From CAWUEZ02 sp963921355 (lineage in GTDB: Bacteria > Pseudomonadota > Alphaproteobacteria > Thalassobaculales > Thalassobaculaceae): 64,000 nt of DNA. Each line of letters opens with the position of its first letter. Position 1 is the stretch's first letter. The stretch is from the NCBI GenBank assembly GCA_963921355.3, contig OZ001190.1:1736001-1800000 (forward strand), in the 5' to 3' direction. The translations under genes and the position numbers were made by a program. The notes under the pieces were generated by a model. It saw only the letters and a program-made list of their open reading frames with translations. It had not been told where the DNA came from and ran no database searches. Below are positions 50,398 through 59,387 of this stretch, one piece after another.

Positions 50398-51462
50398 ATG
50401 GTGACCGCACACAGCAGCTTCTGGTCGGGTAAGCGCGTCCTTGTGACCGGACATACCGGGTTCAAGGGCAGCTGGTTGATGCTTCTGCTGGACCATCTCG
50501 GTGCGGAGAGCGTCGGCGTCGCCCTGCCTCCCGAAGCGGGTGAGACTCTTTTCGACGTCGCGTCCGTCGCCGATGCTGGCGGCTCGCATTTTGCGGACAT
50601 CCGCGACACCAACGGTCTGATCGCGATCGGCCAAGCGGCGACACCGGATGTCGTGATCCATCTCGCGGCTCGCTCCCTGGTATCCGATGGCTACCGGGAT
50701 CCGATGGAGAGTTTTTCGACCAACGTCATGGGAACCGTCTCGGTCCTGGAGGCGATGCGGTCGATGCCGAGCGTGCGCTCCGTGGTGGTGGCGACAACGG
50801 ACAAGGTCTATCGCAATAACGAGTGGTCGTATCCCTACCGCGAGACGGACGCGCTTGGCGGCAAGGACCCCTACAGTGCCAGCAAGGCGGCGGCGGAACT
50901 GGCGACTTTCAGTTACGCGCAGTCCTTTCTGAGCTCCAACGGCGTGTCGGTTTGCACGGTGCGCGCAGGTAACGTGATTGGCGGCGGTGATTGGGCCGTC
51001 GATCGATTGGTGCCCGACGCGGTGCGGGCCTGGAGCAAGGGTCAGGATCTCGTTGTCCGCAATCCCAACGCGACGCGACCCTGGCAGCACGTTCTCGAAC
51101 CGCTGGCCGGCTATCTGACAGTGGCCCGGCTCGGCTACGAGGGTACGCTCGAAGACACGTGTCTGAACTTCGGACCGAACACCCACGAAGCGCTGCCGGT
51201 CGACCGGTTCCTCGACGTCGCCCGCCACGCATTCCAGGCGGAGGCCGGTGTCGTCGTGCAGAACCGGGATCACTGGCCCGAGTCCAAACGGCTGGCCCTG
51301 GATATCTCGCGAGCTCGCGACGCGATCGGTTTCGAGCCGATTTGGACCACCGAAGAGGCGATTGTCCGCACCATGTCCTGGTATCGCCGGTTCTACGATG
51401 GTGAAGCGGCCCGTGCGCTCTGCCTCGAGGATATCGAGAGCTTCGCCGCGCAGGAGGGCTGA
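50398..51462 (+). CDS. rfbG: CDP-glucose 4,6-dehydratase
   Basis: 354 residues, turning CDP-glucose into CDP-4-keto-6-deoxyglucose. It has VLVTGHTGFKGSWLMLLLDHLG (NAD loop, here T-G-H-T-G-F-K-G), HLAARSLVSDGYRDP, TDKVYRN and the catalytic YSASK (DPYSASKAAAE), all typical of RfbG. The product feeds the following epimerase and C-methyltransferase genes. It has ATG 50398, 32 bases after the previous gene, and is followed after 2 bases by the epimerase gene. Confidence 0.95.
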   Translation: MVTAHSSFWSGKRVLVTGHTGFKGSWLMLLLDHLGAESVGVALPPEAGETLFDVASVADAGGSHFADIRDTNGLIAIGQAATPDVVIHLAARSLVSDGYRDPMESFSTNVMGTVSVLEAMRSMPSVRSVVVATTDKVYRNNEWSYPYRETDALGGKDPYSASKAAAELATFSYAQSFLSSNGVSVCTVRAGNVIGGGDWAVDRLVPDAVRAWSKGQDLVVRNPNATRPWQHVLEPLAGYLTVARLGYEGTLEDTCLNFGPNTHEALPVDRFLDVARHAFQAEAGVVVQNRDHWPESKRLALDISRARDAIGFEPIWTTEEAIVRTMSWYRRFYDGEAARALCLEDIESFAAQEG

Positions 51463-51464
51463 CC

Positions 51465-52001
51465 GTGGACAGGATCACGGAACCGACCCTTCTCAACGGC
51501 CCGATGCATCGCGATAACCGAGGCTACTTCCGGCGCATGTATGGGCTCGACTTTCCGGGCGCGTTTTTCGAGGACGGCCCCAAGCAGGTAAACCTGTCCC
51601 ACAATGCTCAACGTGGGACCGTGCGCGGGATGCACTTCCAGGCACCGCCGGAAATGGAGACCAAGATCGTGGCCTGCGTTTCCGGGAGCATCCTCGATGT
51701 GCTGGTGGATATCCGTCCCTCATCGCCGGCATACCTGACCTGGACCGCGTACGAACTGGACGAGGCGTCCGGTAAGTCCCTGGTCGTGCCCGAGGGCTTC
51801 GCACACGGCTTTCAGACCCTGACCGACGACGTCAGGATCCTGTACTTCCACGACCACGCTTATGCTGCCGGCCTGGCCGGCCGCCTGAATCCGCTAGACC
51901 CCGCTTTGGCGATCGAGTGGCCACTCGAGATCTCCGAGATCTCGGAGGCGGACGCCAAGGCACCGATGCTCTTCGGAGCGGCCGGGAAGGACCCATCATG
52001 A
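51465..52001 (+). CDS. dTDP-4-dehydrorhamnose 3,5-epimerase family protein (RfbC-like)
   Basis: A 178-residue cupin-type sugar epimerase. GTVRGMHFQAPPEMETKIVAC contains the catalytic His and Lys pair (RGMHFQ, K), and IRPSSPAYLTWTAYELDE with VVPEGFAHGFQTLTDDV complete the family pattern. Given its neighbours it would epimerise CDP-4-keto-6-deoxyglucose at C3 and perhaps C5. GTG 51465 lies 2 bases after the dehydratase stop. The stop overlaps the methyltransferase start by 4 bases. Confidence 0.89.
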   Translation: MDRITEPTLLNGPMHRDNRGYFRRMYGLDFPGAFFEDGPKQVNLSHNAQRGTVRGMHFQAPPEMETKIVACVSGSILDVLVDIRPSSPAYLTWTAYELDEASGKSLVVPEGFAHGFQTLTDDVRILYFHDHAYAAGLAGRLNPLDPALAIEWPLEISEISEADAKAPMLFGAAGKDPS

Positions 52002-53218
52002 ACTGTCGCGGTTGTGGCGCGCCGTTGTCCCATCAATTCGTTGATCTCGGGGCGGCACCGCCGTCGAACGCCTACCTGGCCGAGACCGATCTCCAAGGGG
52101 CGGAGGCGCATTACCCGCTGCGCGTCCTCGTCTGCGGGTCCTGCTTTCTGTGCCAGACAGAGGATTTCGTCGCCAGCGAGCACATGTTCGACGAGAACTA
52201 CGCGTATTTCAGCTCGTTCTCGCGTCTATGGCTGGATCATGCCAAGCGATACGTCGCCGACATGGTCCAGCGGTTCGGCCTGACACCGGAGTCCCATGTT
52301 CTCGAGGTCGCGGCCAACGACGGATACCTGCTTCAATACGTCAAAGAACGGGGAATCCCATGCCTCGGTGTGGAACCGACGCGGAGTACGGCGGAGGCGG
52401 CACGGGCGAAGGGTATTGAGATCCTCCAGGAGTTCTTCGGCCAGCAACTCGGTCAGACTTTGAACCAGAAGGGACTCTCCTCCGATCTGATCGCCGCTAA
52501 CAACGTCCTGGCGCACGTGCCGGGCGTGAACGACTTCGTCTCGGGTTTTCGTGAGGCATTGAAGCCGGCCGGCGTCGTGACGTGCGAGTTCCCGCATCTG
52601 CTGAACCTCATCACGCTCCGCCAGTTCGACACGATCTATCACGAGCACTTCAGCTATCTCAGTCTTCTCGCGGTCGTAGAGACCTTCCGCCGCAACGGAC
52701 TGGAGGTGTTCGACGTCGAAGAGCTCTCGACCCATGGCGGCAGTCTGCGTCTTTTTGCCTGTCACCCGGGCGCCCATCCGGTATCGGAGCGTGTTGACGC
52801 CCTGATCGACCGAGAGCGGGCGGCCGGCCTGGATACGCTCGCGGGCTACAGCGACTTTCAGGGACATGTGAACCAGATCAAGGACGATTTCGTCTCGTTT
52901 CTCATCGAGCAGAAGCGTCAGGGGCGGTCGGTGGTCGGCTACGGTGCGGCGGCGAAGGCCAACACGCTGATGAACTACGCCGGCATCCGTCCGGACCTGG
53001 TGTCCTATGTGGTCGACCGCAATCCGGCGAAGATCGGGAAGTTCCTGCCTGGCAGCCGCATTCCGATCGTCGCGGAGGAGCAGCTGAAGGCGGACAGGCC
53101 GGATGTGGTGGTGATTTTCCCTTGGAACATACAAGAAGAGGTCATTGACCAGTTGCGGTACATACGCGACTGGTCCGACCGGTTCTGTGTTGCCATTCCG
53201 GAGCTGAAGGTCTTCTAG
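51998..53218 (+). CDS. NDP-sugar C-methyltransferase
   Basis: 406 residues, in the three-part order of C-methyltransferases that act on 4-keto-6-deoxy sugars. An N-terminal zinc domain (CRGCGAPL, CGSCFLCQ) is followed by a SAM domain (HVLEVAANDGYLLQYVKERG) with YHEHFSYLS, and a C-terminal substrate domain (VVGYGAAAKANTLMNYAGI). The YHEHFSY segment holds the catalytic Tyr/His/Glu of this type of enzyme. With the 4-keto sugar from rfbG it would add a methyl group next to the keto group, giving a branched 6-deoxyhexose. Start ATG 51998 overlaps the epimerase gene. Confidence 0.9.
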   Translation: MNCRGCGAPLSHQFVDLGAAPPSNAYLAETDLQGAEAHYPLRVLVCGSCFLCQTEDFVASEHMFDENYAYFSSFSRLWLDHAKRYVADMVQRFGLTPESHVLEVAANDGYLLQYVKERGIPCLGVEPTRSTAEAARAKGIEILQEFFGQQLGQTLNQKGLSSDLIAANNVLAHVPGVNDFVSGFREALKPAGVVTCEFPHLLNLITLRQFDTIYHEHFSYLSLLAVVETFRRNGLEVFDVEELSTHGGSLRLFACHPGAHPVSERVDALIDRERAAGLDTLAGYSDFQGHVNQIKDDFVSFLIEQKRQGRSVVGYGAAAKANTLMNYAGIRPDLVSYVVDRNPAKIGKFLPGSRIPIVAEEQLKADRPDVVVIFPWNIQEEVIDQLRYIRDWSDRFCVAIPELKVF

Positions 53219-53282
53219 ACCGGGCGCCCGCCGGATGCTGCGGGAGGAACCTTCGGCTGGGTCTGGTCTGTTGGAGGGTGAT

Positions 53283-54122
53283 GTGTTCGACAAGCCCATA
53301 ATCGTGACGGGAGGGACCGGTTTCGTCGGGTCTAGCGTTGTCGGGGAGCTGGTGGCTCGCGGCGCCGCGGTGACCGTCGTCACCCGCGACCGGGACCGGG
53401 TTGCCGACCACCCCTGGGGCGATCGCGTCGATGTCTGGGTGGGCGACATCCTCGCTGCAGGGGCCCCACTCCCGAACGTCGAGGGGGCGGAAGTCGTCCA
53501 TCTCGTTTGGGACGATCTCACCGATTTCCGGTCACCGCTCCACGTCACGCGCCACTTCCAGACCCATCTGGACCTGCTGGCACGGTTCGTCGACGGTGGT
53601 GCCAAGGCACTGGCGGTTGCTGGCACTTGTCAGGAGTACGGTCTGCAGGAAGGGGTGCTGCGGCCCGATGCGCTCACGGATCCGCAAACCCCTTATGCGA
53701 TCGGCAAGGACATGCTCCGGCGGTGCGTCGCGCGGCTCTGTGCAGGTGCTGGAATTTCGTTCCGTTGGTTCCGCTTTTTCTATATCTATGGCCGCCGACA
53801 GAAGCCGAACTCGCTCTACCCGTTGCTCATCGCGGCCCTCGAAAGAGGCGACCCGGAGTTCCCCATGAGCGAAGGGCGTCAGTTGCGTGATTTCATCAGT
53901 ATCGAGGCGGCGGCACGCCAGTGCTGTGACATCATTCGGCACGACGCAACCGGCTGCTTCAACATCGCCAGCGGGCGTCCGCAGAGCGTCCGGGAGTTTG
54001 TGGCCGAGGCCTGCCATCAGGAAGGCAAGACAATTCAACCGAAATACGGTGTTTACGGGATGCCGGACTACGAGCCCTTCGCTTTCTGGGGCCAACCTTG
54101 GGAGTTTGATCAGAATGGATGA
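53283..54122 (+). CDS. NAD-dependent epimerase/dehydratase (4-ketoreductase role likely)
   Basis: 279 residues, extended SDR. IIVTGGTGFVGSSVVGEL is the NAD(P) motif, AGTCQEYGLQEG the Ser/Thr region, and TPYAIGKDMLRR contains the Tyr-x-x-x-Lys. Following the C-methyltransferase gene it would reduce the C4 keto group and finish the branched CDP-6-deoxyhexose. GTG 53283 lies 5-6 bases after GGAGGG and puts TGGTGFVG at residue 9. It overlaps the next gene by 8 bases. Confidence 0.86.
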   Translation: MFDKPIIVTGGTGFVGSSVVGELVARGAAVTVVTRDRDRVADHPWGDRVDVWVGDILAAGAPLPNVEGAEVVHLVWDDLTDFRSPLHVTRHFQTHLDLLARFVDGGAKALAVAGTCQEYGLQEGVLRPDALTDPQTPYAIGKDMLRRCVARLCAGAGISFRWFRFFYIYGRRQKPNSLYPLLIAALERGDPEFPMSEGRQLRDFISIEAAARQCCDIIRHDATGCFNIASGRPQSVREFVAEACHQEGKTIQPKYGVYGMPDYEPFAFWGQPWEFDQNG

Positions 54123-54900
54123 CCACGCCGAGTTCCTGCGCGAGCGGCGGACAACCAGCGTCGCGATGGCCAAGGACCAGAAAGTGGTCGAGTCAACGTC
54201 GGCCTGGATTCACGCGACGGCGGAGCATCAGTACAGCTATCACTTTGATTGGGGCGGTCTGCCGATCATCCAGTATCCCCAGGACATCGTGGCGATGCAG
54301 GAGATCATCTGGGACGTGAAACCGCAGGTGATCGTCGAAACCGGGATCGCGCGCGGCGGGTCCCTGATCCTGTACTCCAGTCTCCTCGGGATGCTTGAGG
54401 ATTGCGGGCTCGCAAGTGACACCCGTGTTATTGGCATCGATATCGATATCCGCGCCCACAATCGTGCGCGCATCGAAGCGCATCCCTTGGCCAAGCGCAT
54501 CGATCTCGTCGAAGGGTCGAGCGTTGACGATGCGACCCTGCAACAGGTCCGCGACCAGATCGCTGGCCGATCGCCGGCCCTGGTCTGCCTCGACAGCAAC
54601 CACACTCACGATCATGTGCTCGGCGAGCTCGAGCGTTATGCGTCGATGGTGAGTGTGGGCAGCTACATCGTTGTCTTCGATACGATTATCGAGTTCATGC
54701 CTGAAGACGCCTATCCGAACCGTCCTTGGTCAGTCGGAAACAACGCGTTCACGGCCGTCAAGGCGTTCATGGAGGCCGTTGACGCCGGTCGTATCAAGGA
54801 CAAGGACGGCCACCAGATGCGTTTCGAGATCGATCAGACTGTCGATGAACGGCTGCTCATTTCCGTTGCGCCATCGGGGTATCTGAAGCGGGTGGAGTAG
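54115..54900 (+). CDS. CmcI-family (cephalosporin hydroxylase/rhamnosyl O-methyltransferase) protein
   Basis: 261 residues. VIVETGIARGGSLILYSSLL is the SAM-binding loop, VIGIDIDIRAHNRARIEAHPL and VCLDSNHTHDHVLGELERY follow, with NPRPWSVGNN-like PNRPWSVGNNAFTAVKAF. Members of this family are mostly O-methyltransferases of sugar hydroxyls in glycan clusters. It follows the branched-sugar genes and may methylate the finished sugar. It is the last gene of that unit; a 250-base gap leads to the secretion genes. Confidence 0.87.
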   Translation: MDDHAEFLRERRTTSVAMAKDQKVVESTSAWIHATAEHQYSYHFDWGGLPIIQYPQDIVAMQEIIWDVKPQVIVETGIARGGSLILYSSLLGMLEDCGLASDTRVIGIDIDIRAHNRARIEAHPLAKRIDLVEGSSVDDATLQQVRDQIAGRSPALVCLDSNHTHDHVLGELERYASMVSVGSYIVVFDTIIEFMPEDAYPNRPWSVGNNAFTAVKAFMEAVDAGRIKDKDGHQMRFEIDQTVDERLLISVAPSGYLKRVE

Positions 54901-54946
54901 GCACTCGAGGATCGAACCGATGGGGCATACGGGAGGCCATACGTGC

Positions 54947-54963
54947 CTTGTGCACCGCACAAG
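54947..54963. promoter_or_regulatory. 7+3+7 inverted repeat upstream of secretion operon
   Basis: CTTGTGC-ACC-GCACAAG, 47 bases after the previous stop and 188 bases before the type I secretion start. A second imperfect hairpin lies at 54993-55017 (GGCT...AAAA-TGCTAG-TTTT...AGCC). They could be a terminator/leader pair or an operator; nothing else is seen in the 250-base gap. Confidence 0.35.
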
Positions 54964-55150
54964 TCAGAGCAATTCCAGGCTCGACGCTCGGGGGCTTAAA
55001 ATGCTAGTTTTACAGCCTGATTCGGGTTGGTTCTGCGGCGATGGCGCAATTGAGTTGGTGCGGCGCCCGACTGCAGCGTTGGCAAAAGACCGCTGTTCTT
55101 TGTAGTCACCCTAACAGCTTATCGCGCCTCTATAGACTGGACCGCCAGCG

Positions 55151-56866
55151 ATGCATCCGCAAATTCGATCGATTTTCTTGCAAACGCTTTTGCCGGTCGG
55201 CCTGTTCAGCTTTTTCACGAACCTGCTCATTCTGGTTCTTCCGATCTACATGCTCCAGATCTTCGATCGGGTGTTGAGCACGCGGAGCACGTCTACGCTG
55301 ATCACAATCACGGTCATCGCGCTGGTTCTGGTTGCGATCAACGCTGCCCTTGAGTTTGCCCGGGACAGGTACCTGCAGGCGACCGGGCACCACGCCGACC
55401 GGGTTCTGTCATCCAAGCTTTTCGACAGTGTGGCGCAGGACTATTCGTCCAAACGCGACTCCTCCAGCACCCAGGCTTTTCAGGATCTGGATGCCATCCG
55501 CGGTTTCTTCGGCGGGAATGCGATGTCGGCACTCTTCGATGCGCCGTGGTCGGTCCTGTTCCTGTTCATTCTGTTTCTGATCGATGAGCGGCTCGGCTAC
55601 TTCGCCTTGAGCGTGATCATCCTCATCCTCGGGCTCGGCATCTACGCGGAGATCGCCACCAAGTCGTCGACTATCGACGAACACAAGGAAACCAAGAAAG
55701 CGCGGGTGTTGATCGAGCGCAGCATCCAGAGCTTCGACGCGCTGATCTCCATGGGGATCACCCGAAATCTCAAGAGCCGTTGGATGGAACGCCATGGTCG
55801 GGCGGTGGAAGTCGGCATCGTCAACGACTCCGCGCGATCCCGCATCACGGCAACGACCCACCTGGTGCGCTACCTCGGGCAGATCATGATTCTCGGGATC
55901 GCGGGCTACCTCGTCGTCACCGACCAGATCAGCCCCGGCATGCTGATCGCCGCGAACATCCTGTTTATCCGGACGGTCAGTCCGTTCGAGGGTGTTCTGT
56001 CGCTGTGGTCCGGCTTCATTGGCTTCCGCGAATCCGTTTGGCGGATGAGCAAGATCCTGAGCGATGCGGAGACCAGCGAGCTGGTTGACTATCCGCGACC
56101 GGAAGGTCGGGTGGATATTCAGAGAGTTGTGGCCGGACCCCCGGGATCGAAGGCCATGACCCTGCACAACGTGTCGCTGTCGGTGGAACCGGGCGAGACT
56201 GTGGGCATCTATGGCCATAGCGGGGCCGGAAAGTCCTCGCTCGCCAAGATCATCGTCGGCGCCTGGCTGCCAACGCGTGGATACGTGCGATACGACGGCT
56301 ACGACATCGCAAGTTGGCCCGCTGACCTGCGTGGGCGATACGTGGGATTCCTGCCGCAGGATGTGGAACTGTTTGACGGCACGGTGGCCGAGAACATCGC
56401 GCGGTTCGATGAAACCTCCTCGATCGACGAGGTCATCGAAGCGGCCGAGGCCGCCGGCGCGCATGAGATGATCCTCAAACTGCCGGAAGGGTACGATACC
56501 CAACTGGGGATTTATGGCAGCAACCTGTCCGGTGGACAGCGCCAGCGTGTCGGCTTGGCCCGTGCGCTCTTCCGCAAGCCAACCATCGTGGTGCTTGATG
56601 AGCCGGATTCCAGCCTGGATCAGACCGGGCTCGATGCGCTCCAGGCAGCGCTCACCATGCAGGACGACTACAAGCCCACGGTGTTCCTGATCTCGCACAA
56701 TAGCCGGGTGCTCAACATGGCGAGCCGCATTATCTCCATGAAGGGTGGCTACATTGACCGGGACGGCAACAAGAGCGAGTTCATAAAGCCGGTTCAGAAG
56801 ACCCCGCTTCCGAAGCCAGCCGTACCAAAGGCCGCCATCGATAAGCCTGGAGCGCAAGCACCATGA
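55151..56866 (+). CDS. Type I secretion system permease/ATPase (PrtD/RsaD/HlyB type)
   Basis: 571 residues, an ABC half-transporter exporting RTX proteins. About 300 N-terminal residues form six membrane segments (SFFTNLLILVLPIYMLQIFDRVL in part). The nucleotide domain has Walker A GIYGHSGAGKSSLAKI, a Q-loop FLPQDVELFDG, signature NLSGGQRQRVGLARALF and Walker B TIVVLDEPDSSLD. There is no C39 peptidase domain in front, as expected for RTX rather than bacteriocin exporters. Walker B ends with D rather than N. ATG 55151 has only a weak ribosome binding site. The adaptor gene overlaps by 4 bases. No TolC-type gene is in the window. Confidence 0.93.
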   Translation: MHPQIRSIFLQTLLPVGLFSFFTNLLILVLPIYMLQIFDRVLSTRSTSTLITITVIALVLVAINAALEFARDRYLQATGHHADRVLSSKLFDSVAQDYSSKRDSSSTQAFQDLDAIRGFFGGNAMSALFDAPWSVLFLFILFLIDERLGYFALSVIILILGLGIYAEIATKSSTIDEHKETKKARVLIERSIQSFDALISMGITRNLKSRWMERHGRAVEVGIVNDSARSRITATTHLVRYLGQIMILGIAGYLVVTDQISPGMLIAANILFIRTVSPFEGVLSLWSGFIGFRESVWRMSKILSDAETSELVDYPRPEGRVDIQRVVAGPPGSKAMTLHNVSLSVEPGETVGIYGHSGAGKSSLAKIIVGAWLPTRGYVRYDGYDIASWPADLRGRYVGFLPQDVELFDGTVAENIARFDETSSIDEVIEAAEAAGAHEMILKLPEGYDTQLGIYGSNLSGGQRQRVGLARALFRKPTIVVLDEPDSSLDQTGLDALQAALTMQDDYKPTVFLISHNSRVLNMASRIISMKGGYIDRDGNKSEFIKPVQKTPLPKPAVPKAAIDKPGAQAP

Positions 56867-58206
56867 GTCTTGTCGTCAGAACCACCGGGACGGAACTGAG
56901 TTCCTACAGAGAGCCGGATCCGCGCCGCGTTCCGCTGATCATCGGCCTCTGCCTGATCTTCGGGATCTTCGGGTCGATCATGGTCTGGGCCTACTTTTCC
57001 GAGGTCGACCGGGGCGTCAAGGCGGCTGGCGTCGTCACGATCGCGACTCCGCGGCAGGTGGTGAACTCACCGATCCTGGGAACCGTCAGCGAGATCTTCG
57101 TTCGGGAGAACTCTTTCGTGCGAGAGGGTGAAGTCCTGATGACCCTCGAAAGCCAGGAAGAGGCTGAACGGTTCCGGCTCGCCCGATTGCAGATATTCAG
57201 CAATCTCGTACGCCAGCGGCGCTTCGAGGCGGAGCATGATCTCGCCACATCGGTGGACTTCACCGATATGCCCGAATTCGGCCTTTCGGCCGACGTCACC
57301 CAGGACATCATGTCGGAACAGCAAGAGCTGTTTCAGGCCGGCCTGGATCGCTATGAGCGGGAGCGGGGCATCGTCGAAGCGCAGATCGAGCAGATCAACA
57401 ATATCGTCTCGGGTCTGGAGGCACAGCGCACCTCGGTGATCAATCAGATCGGCCTGATTGCGGATGAGATGGAAGGCATGGAGGAACTGCTCGCCAAAGG
57501 CTACATCCCGAAGGCGCGGTTCCTCTCTCTGCAGAGATCGTCGGAAAGACTGAAGGGCGAAAGGGGACAGTACGAGGCGGACCTTTCCTTGAGGGACAAT
57601 CAGATCCTCGAATATGAGAGGACCCTGGATCAGCTGGTGTCCGATCGTCGGTCCGGGGCGCTCGACCGACTCGATGGTCTCAAGGGGGAAGAGGACAACC
57701 TCCGCTTCCAGATCCTCGCCTACGAAGAACGCCTCGATCAGAAACTGATCACAAGTCCGCATGACGGCCATGTTCTCGATCTGGCGGTCCACAATCCGGG
57801 CTACGTGATCAGCGCCGGCCAACGGATCATGAACATCGTCCCGCAGGATGACGATGTGACGATCGAGGCGAAGGTGTCGACGAATGACATCGGCGGCTTG
57901 GAGAACGGGATGCCTGCGGAGGTCCGCGTGATGTCCGGTGGCGGTGCCAAGGCGGCCCGGCGCGCGCCGCTTCTGCACGGCAAGGTCGTCGGCCTTAGCG
58001 CCGACACGTTGACCGATCCGGCAAGCGGGGCCGAGTTCTACATGGCGAAGATCAAGGTACCCGCTGAGGAATGGCAGAAGCTGACCGACGAGACCGTTCC
58101 CGGCATGCGGACAGATGTGCTGTTCCGGACCGGATCGCGCAACGTGCTCGACTTTCTGATCTCACCGATCGAGTTCATCTTCAAAGAAGGGTTCACTGCG
58201 CGCTAG
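56863..58206 (+). CDS. HlyD-family type I secretion periplasmic adaptor
   Basis: 447 residues. One membrane segment near residues 25-45 is followed by a lipoyl half (VNSPILGTVSEIFVRENSFVREGEVLMTLES in fragments), a long alpha-helical hairpin of coiled-coil type (residues about 90-270), and the second lipoyl half with LITSPHDGHVLDLAVHNPGYVISAGQRIMNIVP in fragments. This is the PrtE/RsaE/HlyD pattern linking the inner-membrane exporter to TolC. ATG 56863 overlaps the exporter stop, giving one translational unit. It is predicted to help secrete the RTX proteins of this window. Confidence 0.94.
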   Translation: MSLVVRTTGTELSSYREPDPRRVPLIIGLCLIFGIFGSIMVWAYFSEVDRGVKAAGVVTIATPRQVVNSPILGTVSEIFVRENSFVREGEVLMTLESQEEAERFRLARLQIFSNLVRQRRFEAEHDLATSVDFTDMPEFGLSADVTQDIMSEQQELFQAGLDRYERERGIVEAQIEQINNIVSGLEAQRTSVINQIGLIADEMEGMEELLAKGYIPKARFLSLQRSSERLKGERGQYEADLSLRDNQILEYERTLDQLVSDRRSGALDRLDGLKGEEDNLRFQILAYEERLDQKLITSPHDGHVLDLAVHNPGYVISAGQRIMNIVPQDDDVTIEAKVSTNDIGGLENGMPAEVRVMSGGGAKAARRAPLLHGKVVGLSADTLTDPASGAEFYMAKIKVPAEEWQKLTDETVPGMRTDVLFRTGSRNVLDFLISPIEFIFKEGFTAR

Positions 58207-58351
58207 GTGCGGGACGCGTGCAGCGCTCGATCGGCTTCGCGCGAAGGCCAAGGGGCGCCGGGTCAAAACCGCTTTGGACCCCCAACGGGGTCGGCCGTGC
58301 TCAACCTGCGCGCTTGTGAAGGCCGGCCGACGGTTGCCGGGGCTGACCAAT

Positions 58352-59374
58352 ATGAACCTTCTCATTGTAACGGATGATACCCTTGTGCGCCGTCCCGACG
58401 GACGGTTCAGCGCCCGGCTGGCGAGCACCCGCTTGCGTCTGCTCGTGGCCTTCAACGGTTTCGGCGACGCGGGGCTGACACGCTGGATGGCGACCCGCAG
58501 TTCGTCCGAGCACATTCTCTCAACCGACGCCTTCCAGCAGGCGGACATCGTGCTGTTCGGAAAGACCTTCACCGATCATTTCGAGACAGCGCAAGCTGCC
58601 CGCCAGAGAGGGAAGGCCGTTGCCGTCGACATCTCTGACGATCTCGATGACCGGAGTGACTTCTCAACACTGAAACGCGTTGCCTCGATTGCGGACGTGG
58701 CGGTCTTCTCCAGCGAGGGTCTGAAGAACCTGTCCGCCCGTTGGGTGCCACCCGGTTGTCGTTGTGTCTGCATTGAGGAGCCGTACGAAGGCGGCATCCA
58801 GCCGATCCGTGTCGGTTTTCACAGCACACCCCAGTTGGAACTGCTCTGGTTCGGGACCAGCCGGAACATTGTGCATCTGGTCCCGCATCTGTCCGAGATT
58901 GCCGAACTCGCGGAAGATCAGAAGATCCGCGTAACGCTGGTGTGTTTTGAGAACCATATCGCGCAGCGGCTTTGCGCCGCCGCCCCGGACCGCGAGGAGG
59001 AGATGTTCAAGATCCGCTTCCTGGATTGGTCGCTCGAAGCCCAGGCCGAAGCGTTTCGCAATGCGGATCTCGTTGTCATTCCAGGTGATCTGGATATGGG
59101 ATCCGGGCTGAAGAGCCCGAACCGACTGATCAACACGATAGCGGCCGGCCGCCTGGCGGTGGCGTCTCCGTTGCCCTCCTATCTCCCATTCTCCGACCAC
59201 GCGCTGGTGAGGGATCGGATGGCCGACGGGATCCGCGACGCACTGGCTATGGCGCCCGACGCATTGGAGCAACGTATTCGCGGCGGCCAGCAGATGATCG
59301 CGGAACGCTACGCAGAGCCTGTCATCGGGCAGCAGTGGGTTCAGGCGTTTGCGTTGCCGGCGCGCGCGCTTTAG
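58352..59374 (+). CDS. Glycosyltransferase (GT-B type), first of a tandem pair
   Basis: 340 residues. It begins MNLLIVTDDTLVRRPDGRFSA, then ARLASTRLRLLVAF, and the C-terminal half has LELLWFGTSRN, the PGDLDMGSGLKSPNRLINTIAAGRLAVASPLPSY region in fragments, where K-S-x-N-R and a glycine-rich segment match GT4-like nucleotide binding. No signal or membrane part is seen. ATG 58352 is chosen because the upstream frame has no conserved protein. It is 145 bases after the secretion adaptor. The next gene is its clear paralogue with the same start and body; the pair probably adds sugars to a local glycan. Confidence 0.8.
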   Translation: MNLLIVTDDTLVRRPDGRFSARLASTRLRLLVAFNGFGDAGLTRWMATRSSSEHILSTDAFQQADIVLFGKTFTDHFETAQAARQRGKAVAVDISDDLDDRSDFSTLKRVASIADVAVFSSEGLKNLSARWVPPGCRCVCIEEPYEGGIQPIRVGFHSTPQLELLWFGTSRNIVHLVPHLSEIAELAEDQKIRVTLVCFENHIAQRLCAAAPDREEEMFKIRFLDWSLEAQAEAFRNADLVVIPGDLDMGSGLKSPNRLINTIAAGRLAVASPLPSYLPFSDHALVRDRMADGIRDALAMAPDALEQRIRGGQQMIAERYAEPVIGQQWVQAFALPARAL

Positions 59375-59387
59375 GGGACGGCGCGTC

